Shown here piece after piece: positions 18,937 to 26,206 of a stretch of 44,419 nt of DNA. This DNA comes from Betaproteobacteria bacterium. Its GTDB lineage: Bacteria; Pseudomonadota; Gammaproteobacteria; Burkholderiales; SG8-41. Every line of letters starts with the position of its first letter. Position 1 is the stretch's first letter. The stretch is taken from positions 1-44,419 of the forward strand of contig JANYDM010000047.1 of the NCBI GenBank assembly GCA_025363575.1, written 5' to 3'. The position numbers and the translations under genes were made by a program. A model generated the notes under the pieces. It searched no databases. It was not told the DNA's origin and worked only from the letters and a program-made list of their open reading frames with translations.

Positions 18937-20376
18937 ATGGCTGAATCCGATCAAGACCGCCAGAGCGTGCAAGACAGCCTGCAGCAGGTCGTCGAGCTTT
19001 TGCGCAAGCACCAACTGGTGAAGGGCCTCGTCCAGCGCCAGGATATGCCCCGCCACGAGTTGGTCGAGAGCCTGCTCGATAAGCAAAACGTGGCCGAGCT
19101 GCAGCAGAAGCTCGACCATTTGCATCCCGCCGACGTCGCATACGTACTTGAAGCATTGCCGCTCGAAGAGCGGCTCGCAGTATGGGATCTCGTCAAAGCG
19201 GACCGCGACGGCGATATCCTGCTGGAGGTGTCCGACGCGGTGCGCGAAACGCTGATCGCGCATATGGAGACCAGGGAGCTGGTCGCGGCGACCGAACAGC
19301 TCGACACCGACGAAATTGCCGATCTCGCTCCCGACCTTCCGCGCGAGGTCATGCAGGACGTTTTTCGCTCGTTATCGGTGGAAGAGCGCGACCAGCTGCG
19401 CGCGGCGATGTCCTATCCCGAAGACACGGTCGGCGGGTTGATGGACTTCGATATGATTACGGTGCGCGACGACATCACAGTCGAAGTCGTGCTGCGCTAT
19501 TTGCGACGGCTCGATGAGATGCCCGATCACACCGACCAGCTGTTCGTGGTTGACCGCCAGGAGTACCTGCGTGGGCTATTGTCGGTGAGCCGGTTACTGG
19601 TGACGGATCTCGATGCGCCCGTCACTACCATCATGTCGCCGGCAGCGGTCAAGCTGGGGCCCGATGAACAGGCGCAGGATGCGGCGCTGGCATTCGAACG
19701 TTACGACTTCGTGTCGGCGCCCGTCGTCGACAGCGACGGCAAGCTGATCGGCCGCGTGACGGTCAATTCGGTAGTCGACTTCATCCGCGAGGAGACCGAC
19801 AGCGAGAAGCTCTCGGCCGGCGGCTTGCGCGAGGAAGAGGACCTGTTCGCGTCGGTCTGGAGCAGCGTCAAAAACCGCTGGACCTGGCTGGCAATCAACC
19901 TCGTGACCGCGTTTATCGCGTCGCGCGTCATCGGCGCGTTCGAAAATTCGATCGAGAAAATCGTCGCGCTGGCGGCGCTGATGCCGATCGTGGCCGGTAT
20001 CGGCGGCAATTCAGGCAACCAGACGATCACCATGATCGTGCGCGCACTCGCGCTCGGCCAGATTAATCTTGCCAGCGCGCGCAAGCTGTTCGCCAAGGAG
20101 ATCGGCGTCAGTTTTATCAACGGGATCATCTGGGGCAGCGTCGTCGGGTTGTTCGCTTTTCTTATTTATCATAAATGGCAATTGGGGCTGGTGATGACCG
20201 GTGCCATGGTGCTCAACCTGCTGCTGGCGGCGATCATGGGCGTAACGGTTCCCCTGCTAATGCACAAGCTCGGACGCGATCCGGCCGTTGGTTCCAGCGT
20301 GATGATTACCGCGATCACCGACAGCGGTGGCTTTTTTATCTTTCTTGGACTCGCGACTTTGTTCCTGGTCCCTTGA
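18937..20376 (+). CDS. mgtE: Magnesium transporter MgtE
   Basis: 479 residues with the full MgtE architecture. There is an N-terminal superhelical domain with LHPADVAYVLEALPLEERL. Two CBS domains follow (residues about 150-270), including VTTIMSP and VDSDGKLIGRVTVNSVVDFI. Five transmembrane segments begin at about residue 295, with the pore signature PIVAGIGGNSGNQT near 350. It is a homodimeric inner-membrane Mg2+ channel gated by cytosolic Mg2+ through its CBS and N domains. The ATG at 18937 opens the expected N-terminus. No M-box-like riboswitch was recognised in the 256-bp gap to the divergent GT41 gene. Confidence 0.95.
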   Translation: MAESDQDRQSVQDSLQQVVELLRKHQLVKGLVQRQDMPRHELVESLLDKQNVAELQQKLDHLHPADVAYVLEALPLEERLAVWDLVKADRDGDILLEVSDAVRETLIAHMETRELVAATEQLDTDEIADLAPDLPREVMQDVFRSLSVEERDQLRAAMSYPEDTVGGLMDFDMITVRDDITVEVVLRYLRRLDEMPDHTDQLFVVDRQEYLRGLLSVSRLLVTDLDAPVTTIMSPAAVKLGPDEQAQDAALAFERYDFVSAPVVDSDGKLIGRVTVNSVVDFIREETDSEKLSAGGLREEEDLFASVWSSVKNRWTWLAINLVTAFIASRVIGAFENSIEKIVALAALMPIVAGIGGNSGNQTITMIVRALALGQINLASARKLFAKEIGVSFINGIIWGSVVGLFAFLIYHKWQLGLVMTGAMVLNLLLAAIMGVTVPLLMHKLGRDPAVGSSVMITAITDSGGFFIFLGLATLFLVP

Positions 20377-20568
20377 TCGCAGATGCCCCCGGCCCTGGAA
20401 TAAAGCAAGTTAGTACGTGTTTACATTGATGCAGTCAGGTTTGCGTTAATGCGGGGATGGTTTCATGCACACGTATCGAAATACGGCGGATATGCCGGCG
20501 GTCCGCTACGGGCCGGGCTGCGACCGGGAACCGGCGGTGCGGCGATTGCGCCAAAGCGGGGACTGCCG

Positions 20569-21078
20569 GTGAACGGCCGGGATCGCGATTTCATTCAGCA
20601 CATCCCGCGTTTGCGCCGCTATGCGCGCGCGCTGACCGGTGATCGCGGACGCGCCGATGATCTCGTGCAAGACACGCTCGAGCGCGCCTTGGTGAAATTT
20701 CACCTCTGGCAGCCCGGCAGTGATCTTCGCGCCTGGATGTTCACAGTAATGCACAATGTTTACGTCAACCAGGTGCGCGCCAATGCGTCCGCCATCATCA
20801 CGGCCATCGACGACGCGACTGTGCTGCCGCCAGTGCGTGCAACGCAAAACGACTGGCTGGAAGTGCGTGATTTGCAGGTTGCACTGCTGCGCGTGCCGGA
20901 AGAGCAACGCGAGGTATTGCTGATGGTGGGGCTCGAGCAGATGACTTACGAAGAAACCGCGGGCGTGCTGGGTATACCTATAGGAACGGTGATGTCGCGC
21001 CTTTCGCGCGCGCGAGAAAAGCTCCGTTCCCTGCTTGCCAGCGGCGGATCGCACGCCGCATTGAAGGTGGTGAAATGA
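20569..21078 (+). CDS. ECF-type RNA polymerase sigma factor
   Basis: 169 residues from a GTG at 20569 (MNGRDRDFIQHIPRLRRYAR). Region 2 is ADDLVQDTLERALVKFHLW...RAWMFTVMHNVYVNQVR and region 4 is VPEEQREVLLMVGLEQMTY with TVMSRLSRAREKL. The open frame also extends to an ATG at 20449, but the 40 added residues (WFHAHVSKYGGYAGGP) are not sigma-like, and GCGGGGAC stands before the GTG. It overlaps the next gene by ATGA, the classic sigma/anti-sigma coupling. It probably drives a small stress or envelope regulon and its own operon; the inducing signal cannot be read. Confidence 0.88.
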   Translation: MNGRDRDFIQHIPRLRRYARALTGDRGRADDLVQDTLERALVKFHLWQPGSDLRAWMFTVMHNVYVNQVRANASAIITAIDDATVLPPVRATQNDWLEVRDLQVALLRVPEEQREVLLMVGLEQMTYEETAGVLGIPIGTVMSRLSRAREKLRSLLASGGSHAALKVVK

Positions 21079-21827
21079 GCGAGTTCATAACCGAAGGCGA
21101 ACTCCACGCCTACGTCGATGGTCTTCTGCCGGCAGCGCGACGTGCCGAGATCGAGGCGTACCTTGCCGCGCATGCTGACGACGCCCAGCGCGTGCTGGCA
21201 TGGCGCGAGCAGAACCACGCGCTGCGTGATTTGTTCGATCCGATACTCGCGGAATCCTTGCCGGCGCGCCTGGGCAGGCCGGGATGGTTCCGGCGCATGC
21301 GGCCCGCAATGCGCCATGCAGCCGCGGCGGGCTGGCTCGTCGCCGGCGGTGTGGGTGGCTGGTATTTGCACGACTACAACGTGGCGAAGTCGGTCGATAC
21401 TGTTGCGTTTGCACATCGCGCGGCGATCGCGCACATTGTGTACAGCCCGCAGGTCCGCCATCCGGTCGAGGTCGGCGCCGACCAGGAGGCCCATCTGGTT
21501 GCCTGGCTATCCAAATGTCTCGGCGGAAGCCTGAAAGTACCGCAACTCGGAACTCTTGGCTACCAATTGGTAGGTGGACGTCTGCTGCCGGGCGACCAGG
21601 GGCCCGTGGCGCACTTCATGTTTCAGGACGGCAGCGGCCAGCGCTTGACGCTTTATGTGCGTAACGGAGCTGGCGGCAAGGAAACGGCGTTTCGTTACGC
21701 GCAGGAGAAGGGTGTCAGCGTGTTTTACTGGATCGATGGCCGGTTCGGCTACGCTTTATCGGGCGAAGTCGACAAAGACGATCTGCTGCGCGTTGCCCGC
21801 GTCGTTTATCAACAGCTCAATCCTTAG
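21075..21827 (+). CDS. Transmembrane anti-sigma factor
   Basis: 250 residues. The N-terminal cytoplasmic part (ITEGELHAYVDGLLPAARRA) resembles the anti-sigma domain that holds ECF sigma factors. One membrane span follows at about residues 77-95 (HAAAAGWLVAGGVGGWYLH), then a periplasmic domain with LPQLGTLGYQLVGGRLLPGD, a motif common in proteobacterial anti-sigma sensors. The HxxxCxxC zinc motif of the ZAS family is absent, so binding should not depend on zinc or thiol chemistry. It is translationally coupled to the sigma gene and is expected to sequester it at the inner membrane until a periplasmic signal arrives. Confidence 0.82.
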   Translation: MSEFITEGELHAYVDGLLPAARRAEIEAYLAAHADDAQRVLAWREQNHALRDLFDPILAESLPARLGRPGWFRRMRPAMRHAAAAGWLVAGGVGGWYLHDYNVAKSVDTVAFAHRAAIAHIVYSPQVRHPVEVGADQEAHLVAWLSKCLGGSLKVPQLGTLGYQLVGGRLLPGDQGPVAHFMFQDGSGQRLTLYVRNGAGGKETAFRYAQEKGVSVFYWIDGRFGYALSGEVDKDDLLRVARVVYQQLNP

Positions 21828-22319
21828 CAAGGCGCGCGGCCAGGTCCGAAGTTCCGGATCCACGGGTCGGATCGTGTACGGGCGTCGTTGTCAGGCGGTA
21901 CGCACAGCCGGCTTCTAGATATGCGCGCAGGCGGTACTGAAGAATTCAGACGGAGCGGCGGTCGCGGATTAAGTGACGAGACGCGAGACGCGTGCAATAA
22001 CTTCAATTGCGACGCATGCGCGGAACTTTCTTGCGCTCCAGAAAATGCAACGCATGACCGTGCGCTATACAAATACATCCAACGTACACTTTGCGCGCGC
22101 TGAATTCGAAATCCAGTACGCCGTTACTCACGCGCAATCAGCCCGCGGTGACTAATTACGAAGATATTAAATATTATTGTAAATCAGCCACTTGAGCCGG
22201 CGGCTCAAAAGTGCTGCGCAAACGCAGGGGTGATGGAGGGTGACGCTGGTGTTTGTGCGGGGAGGTGTTGCTGACGTCGACTGCGCTGGCTGCAGTCGTG
22301 TACTGCGATGAAACAATAA
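21828..22319. other. Gene-poor intergenic stretch
   Basis: About 490 bases between the anti-sigma gene and the micro-gene. No coding frame with a credible ribosome-binding site was found. A perfect stem TTGAGCC-GGC-GGCTCAA lies at 22192-22208, just after an AT-rich stretch (22160-22185); no T-run follows, so its role is unclear. Nothing else was recognised. Confidence 0.5.
22192..22208. repeat. Perfect short inverted repeat
   Basis: TTGAGCC and GGCTCAA with a GGC loop. Neither strand shows a T-run after the stem, so it is either a protein-binding palindrome or a structural hairpin rather than a clear terminator. Confidence 0.6.
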
Positions 22320-22344
22320 CGGGAGCCGGGGAGCCCAGCTCCCG
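22320..22344 (-). terminator. Terminator-like hairpin of the lysine-rich micro-gene
   Basis: CGGGAGC (22320-22326) and GCTCCCG (22338-22344) form a 7-bp stem with an 11-base GC-rich loop. Read on the minus strand it starts 15 bases after the micro-gene stop and is followed by TTATTGTTTC, a weak U-rich tail. Confidence 0.6.
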
Positions 22345-22359
22345 CTCAAGCAACTACCG

Positions 22360-22410
22360 TTATTTCTTCTTAGCTGCTTTCTTTTTCTTTGCTTTTTTCT
22401 TCGCTGCCAT
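22360..22410 (-). CDS. 16-residue lysine/alanine-only micro-protein
   Basis: The whole product is MAAKKKAKKKKAAKKK: ten Lys, five Ala and the initiator Met, ended by TAA. The gene is too short for normal ORF calling. The case rests on an excellent ribosome-binding site (AAGGAGATGAACC before ATG), a good promoter 120 bases upstream (TTGCAA, 18-bp spacer, TAGAAT) and a terminator-like hairpin just behind. The composition resembles tails of histone-H1-like bacterial proteins, so binding to nucleic acid or anionic surfaces is plausible but unproved. Alternatives are a Lys-codon leader peptide (yet no same-strand gene lies close downstream) or a small RNA carrying a tiny ORF. It lies downstream of lysA on the same strand. 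Confidence 0.65.
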   Translation of the reverse strand: MAAKKKAKKKKAAKKK

Positions 22411-22736
22411 GGTTCATCTCCTTACGAGTGGTTTAATTGACTACAAGTGCATACGACATTTACTGCTGCACTCCCAAATCATCGTGCACGATCTTGTTTC
22501 CAAAATACGCTTACGATGCTTGGTGCGCCAATTCTAAGCTACCTTCAAAAAAAATTGCAACACTTTTGTAAAAAATTTTTAAATATTGTGGTAGGCATGT
22601 TGCACATATGCCGCCGGAATTTTTGCGACGGCAGTGAATATCGTCACGATTTTTTTACACGCGCGAGCGTTTGAATCATCGTTTTCAGCGCAAACAAGTG
22701 ATGAAGCGATGAAATTTCGACAGTTTGCATCGTTGT
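22411..22736 (-). promoter_or_regulatory. AT-rich upstream region and promoter of the micro-gene
   Basis: This gap is conspicuously AT-richer than its surroundings, with A and T tracts at 22545-22590 and 22650-22660. On the minus strand TTGCAA (22555-22560), an 18-bp spacer and TAGAAT (22531-22536) form a good sigma-70 promoter, predicting a start near 22524 and a 5' leader of about 115 bases. No other gene was recognised here. Confidence 0.6.
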
Positions 22737-23981
22737 TTACGGCAACGAACGTTCAAGCGCGATCAATTGCTCGATCGTTTCACGTTCGCGTACTAAATGC
22801 ATATCGCCGCCGTCGATCATCACTTCGGCCGCGCGCGGGCGCGTGTTGTAATTCGAGCTCATAGTCATTCCATATGCGCCGGCCGACATGATTGCGACGA
22901 AGTCTCCCTCAGCCAGACTCAAGTCGCGGTCGTGCCCGAGAAAATCACCGCTCTCGCACACAGGGCCGACAATTTCATAGCGCCGCGCCGGCGCGCGCCG
23001 CGGGTTCACAGGCAGAATGTCGTGCCAGGCATCGTACAGCGCAGGGCGTATCAGATCATTCATCGCTGCGTCTACCACCGCGAAATTGCGATGCGCCCCG
23101 TGCTTCAGGTACTCGACGCGCGTCAGCAGGATGCCGGTGTTGCCGACCAGCGAGCGGCCGGGTTCGAACATTATTTTCTGCTTGCGGTCGCCCAGGCATG
23201 CCGTCAAAGCCCGTATATAGTCGGCCACCGCGGGCGGCGTCTCGTCGCGATAGCGGATCCCGAGGCCGCCGCCTATATCTATATGCGCAATTTCAATGCG
23301 TTCCGCCGCCAGCCGATCCACCAGGCCCAGCAATTTTTGCAGCGCAGCGATAAACGGGGCGATTTCGGTCACCTGCGAACTGATGTGGCAATCGACGCCG
23401 GTAATTTTGAGGTTAGGCATGCCGGCCGCAGTGCGGTACAGCGGCAGCGCATCTTCATAGGCGACGCCGAACTTGCTTTCCTTGAGGCCGGTGGAAATAT
23501 ACGGATGCGTGTTGGCGTCGACATCAGGGTTAATGCGCAGGCTTACCGGCGCGATTTTGCGGAGTTCGCCGGCCACCCGGTCGAGACGCTGCAATTCGCT
23601 CGCGGATTCGACGTTGAAGCATAGGATGCCGGCCGCAAGGGCGGCTCGCATCTCATCGGCTGTCTTGCCGACGCCGGAGAACACCGTTTTGCGCGGGTCG
23701 CCGCCGGCGGCGATGACGCGCGCGAGCTCACCGCCCGATACGATGTCGAAGCCGCTGCCCATTTGCGCCAGCACTTTGAGGATGGCAACGTTGGAATTGG
23801 CTTTTACCGCATAGCAGACCAGGTGATCGCGCCGCGCGAGCGCTTCATCGTACGCGCGATACGCTGCATCCAGTGCCGCGCGCGAATAGACATAACAAGG
23901 CGTGCCGAAAGTCGCGGCAATGCGCTCGAGAGGGACCTGTTCAGCGTGCAGCGTCTGGTCGCGGTAAGCGAAATAGCTCAC
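22737..23981 (-). CDS. lysA: Diaminopimelate decarboxylase
   Basis: 414 residues. It is a PLP-dependent fold-III decarboxylase converting meso-diaminopimelate to L-lysine, the last step of lysine synthesis. The PLP lysine lies in VCYAVKANSN (K60). HIDIGGGLGIRY is the glycine-rich phosphate-binding loop, and GPVCESGDFLGHDR (about 340) carries the catalytic Cys and Glu contributed across the dimer. The start is the GTG at 23981, which overlaps the lptM stop (GTGA) and gives VSYFAYRD, the usual N-terminus; the open frame extends further upstream only because it runs through lptM. The lptM-lysA pairing is standard in proteobacteria. Confidence 0.95.
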   Translation of the reverse strand: MSYFAYRDQTLHAEQVPLERIAATFGTPCYVYSRAALDAAYRAYDEALARRDHLVCYAVKANSNVAILKVLAQMGSGFDIVSGGELARVIAAGGDPRKTVFSGVGKTADEMRAALAAGILCFNVESASELQRLDRVAGELRKIAPVSLRINPDVDANTHPYISTGLKESKFGVAYEDALPLYRTAAGMPNLKITGVDCHISSQVTEIAPFIAALQKLLGLVDRLAAERIEIAHIDIGGGLGIRYRDETPPAVADYIRALTACLGDRKQKIMFEPGRSLVGNTGILLTRVEYLKHGAHRNFAVVDAAMNDLIRPALYDAWHDILPVNPRRAPARRYEIVGPVCESGDFLGHDRDLSLAEGDFVAIMSAGAYGMTMSSNYNTRPRAAEVMIDGGDMHLVRERETIEQLIALERSLP

Positions 23982-24142
23982 TTCGCGCCCGGGTTTTTCG
24001 GGTCTTCGGCTGGCGTGTCCGGTGTGGCCGCGGCAGGCGGCGCAGCCGCAGGGGGTTTCTGTGCCGGCACGTATAGCGGGCCTTTGAGGCCGCACGCCGT
24101 CACCATAGCGGCCAGTAGCAAAGCTAAAGTGGCATTACGCAT
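23978..24142 (-). CDS. lptM: LptM-type small lipoprotein
   Basis: 54 residues, too short for the usual ORF cutoff. A signal peptide, MRNATLALLLAAMVTA, ends in a lipobox (VTAC), and the lipidated Cys is followed by GLKGPLYVP, the invariant LptM/YifL start. The rest is Pro/Ala-rich and ends PKNPGAK. In E. coli LptM helps the LptD/LptE LPS translocon mature in the outer membrane. It overlaps lysA by GTGA and so is probably co-transcribed and translationally coupled. Confidence 0.9.
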   Translation of the reverse strand: MRNATLALLLAAMVTACGLKGPLYVPAQKPPAAAPPAAATPDTPAEDPKNPGAK

Positions 24143-24211
24143 TGAACATAAACATGGGTTCGCGCAGTGTATCTGCGACGGAATATTAGCACAGTGATCA
24201 TCGTGCCCGAC

Positions 24212-24970
24212 CTACGCCATCAGGTAGCGGTGTCCGTCGCGCCGCAGCGCCAGGCGGCGCACCTTGTAGTCGGGCATTACGCTTTGGACGCGGCTCCAGA
24301 AGCGCGGTGAATGGTTAGGCTCAAGCAGGTGCGCGACTTCATGCACGACGACGTAGTCGATCAGCGCGGGCGGCGCCTGGATCAGCCGCCAGTTGAGACG
24401 GATGCGGCCATCGGAGTGGCAGCTGCCCCAACGCGTGCGTGCAGCGGAAAGGCGTACTGTCGGCATGCGCACCGCCAGTTCGTGCGCAAAGTGCGCTGTG
24501 CGCTGCTCGAACCACGCTTGCGCAGTTGCGCGCAGCCAGGCCATGACTTGCCTGGCCAGCAATGCAGGGTCTTGCGTGTCAATGCCGACATGCAGGCGGC
24601 AACCGTCGCTGCGGGTGGGTTCGCCCACAGCGGCGATCGTCAAAGTCAACGGCTCGCCCAGTACCATTAGCGTCGCGCCGGGCTGCCAACTGAGCGGGGG
24701 CGCCCGGCGCGCCCGCCATTCGGCGAGCTTGCGTGCGATCCATTGCGCATGGGTGTGGAGTAGATTGTCGATGCGCGCCTGCGAGGCACGCCAGGGCGCG
24801 CCAACCCGCAGTCCATCTTCATCTACGGTCAGCGAAATACTGCGGCGACGGCGGCTGCGTTTCAGCGTGTATTCAATCGCGCTGTCGTCAAGCATGAACC
24901 CGTGACGGCTGATGGGCTGGACCGGTGCTCCGCCCATGAGCTCGAGCAGGGAAAGCTTACGCGCCGCCAT
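24212..24970 (-). CDS. YgjP-type M48-like zinc metallopeptidase
   Basis: 252 residues. The zinc-binding signature is VVHEVAHLLEPNHSPRFW (HExxH near residue 209, third ligand downstream). RTRWGSCHSDGRIRLNWRL is the WGSC...hNW block diagnostic of the YgjP/DUF45 group. The family is cytoplasmic with poorly defined substrates. The gene overlaps plsC by 14 bases and is the last of the long minus-strand operon. The final residues (GHRYLMA) match the family end, so it is complete. Confidence 0.85.
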   Translation of the reverse strand: MAARKLSLLELMGGAPVQPISRHGFMLDDSAIEYTLKRSRRRRSISLTVDEDGLRVGAPWRASQARIDNLLHTHAQWIARKLAEWRARRAPPLSWQPGATLMVLGEPLTLTIAAVGEPTRSDGCRLHVGIDTQDPALLARQVMAWLRATAQAWFEQRTAHFAHELAVRMPTVRLSAARTRWGSCHSDGRIRLNWRLIQAPPALIDYVVVHEVAHLLEPNHSPRFWSRVQSVMPDYKVRRLALRRDGHRYLMA

Positions 24971-25676
24971 TTTCCAGACGCTGCATTTCGGTTTCTATCC
25001 AGTTCTCAGCCGCGCGCGTCAACGCATCGGCCTTCATGCCGCGGCTGTCGAGCGACTTGCCGATGCTAACCGTGATCGTGCCCGGGTACTTGCGGAATGC
25101 GTGCCGCCGCCAGCAAGTCCCGGCGTTGTGCGCAACAGGCAGCACCGGCGCGCCAGCATGGACGGCAATCGCGGCGCCGCCGGTCTGATAAGTGCCGCGG
25201 CTGCCCGGCGCGATGCGCGTGCCCTCAGGAAAGACCACGATCCAGAAGCCGCGCGTCAGGCGGTCGGCGCCCTGCGCCAGCATTTGTTTCAATGCACGTA
25301 CGCCGGCTTTGCGGTCGATCGCGACCGGCGACAACATAGCAAGGCCCCAGCCGAAGAATGGGATCCACAACAGCTCGCGCTTTATCACGTACACCTGCGG
25401 CGGGAAAATCACCTGAAATGCCAGCGTTTCCCATGTTGATTGATGCTTGGCAAGCACGACGCAAGCCTCTGCCGGGATATTCTCGGCACCTACGACGCGG
25501 TAGCGTACGCCGCAAATAACTTCAACTGCCCACAACACCAGGCGCGTCCACGTCGAAATGATGCGATAGCGGGTAAAAGGGCCGAACGGAAACGTTAGCA
25601 GCGCGATGAGCGCGAAGGGCGGCGTAATACAGATCTGGAATGCGGCGAACAGGCAAGAGCGCAAAAATACGCTCAT
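24957..25676 (-). CDS. plsC: 1-acyl-sn-glycerol-3-phosphate acyltransferase
   Basis: 239 residues. It acylates lysophosphatidate to phosphatidate at the inner membrane. The N-terminus is a hydrophobic anchor (LFAAFQICITPPFALIALL). The catalytic block reads LAKHQSTWET (H78), with Glu where HX4D is canonical; this variant is common in betaproteobacterial PlsC. The substrate-binding block is FPEGTRIAPGSRG. Its start overlaps gmhB by 4 bases. Confidence 0.9.
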   Translation of the reverse strand: MSVFLRSCLFAAFQICITPPFALIALLTFPFGPFTRYRIISTWTRLVLWAVEVICGVRYRVVGAENIPAEACVVLAKHQSTWETLAFQVIFPPQVYVIKRELLWIPFFGWGLAMLSPVAIDRKAGVRALKQMLAQGADRLTRGFWIVVFPEGTRIAPGSRGTYQTGGAAIAVHAGAPVLPVAHNAGTCWRRHAFRKYPGTITVSIGKSLDSRGMKADALTRAAENWIETEMQRLENGGA

Positions 25677-26206
25677 TGCACAAGCGCCCTGACTGCCGCG
25701 TCAAGGTCGGCGTAGGTGGTCGTTCCCGCAGGCAGTTTGCCCGCCGCCGCGGTTTGCCCGCCTTTGCCGGTCAGCACCAGCATTGGCCGCGCCGACACTG
25801 TGACTGCGGCCTGAAGGTCGCGCAGCGAATCACCGATGCACGGTACGCCGGTCATCTCGGTATTGAAGCGGTGCGCGATGTCCTCGAACAATCCCGGCAT
25901 GGGTTTGCGGCAGTTGCAGCCGGCCTCCTGCGCGTGCGGGCAAAAGAATACAGCGTCGATGCGGCCGCCGGCATGCGCAAGCGCCTTGTGCATTTTCTCG
26001 TGGATGGCATTCAGCGTCGCGACCTCAAACAGGCCGCGCCCGATACCGGACTGATTGGTCGCGACCACCACGTGATAGCCGTGCTGGTTCAGCCGGGCAA
26101 TCGCTGCGAGGCTGCCCGGGATCGGCTTCCACTCGTCCGGCGTCTTTATGAACTCCGCGCTGTCGATGTTGATGACGCCGTCGCGGTCGAGGACGATGAG
26201 TTTCAT
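25673..26206 (-). CDS. gmhB: D-glycero-beta-D-manno-heptose 1,7-bisphosphate 7-phosphatase
   Basis: 177 residues, a HAD-superfamily phosphatase. The nucleophile motif is VLDRDGVINID (D7, D9). The zinc loop is CPHAQEAGCNCRKP (C89, H91, C97, C99), which separates GmhB from other HADs. It dephosphorylates heptose bisphosphate on the way to ADP-heptose for the LPS inner core. Histidinol phosphatase shares the fold, but the operon context (glyS and plsC on either side, 4-base overlaps) is the typical one for gmhB. Confidence 0.9.
   Translation of the reverse strand: MKLIVLDRDGVINIDSAEFIKTPDEWKPIPGSLAAIARLNQHGYHVVVATNQSGIGRGLFEVATLNAIHEKMHKALAHAGGRIDAVFFCPHAQEAGCNCRKPMPGLFEDIAHRFNTEMTGVPCIGDSLRDLQAAVTVSARPMLVLTGKGGQTAAAGKLPAGTTTYADLDAAVRALVQ

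Noticed and set aside
22360..22410. Lysine leader peptide attenuating lysA
   Set aside because: The micro-gene lies downstream of lysA on the same strand, not upstream, and a terminator-like hairpin closes it with no structural gene following on that strand.
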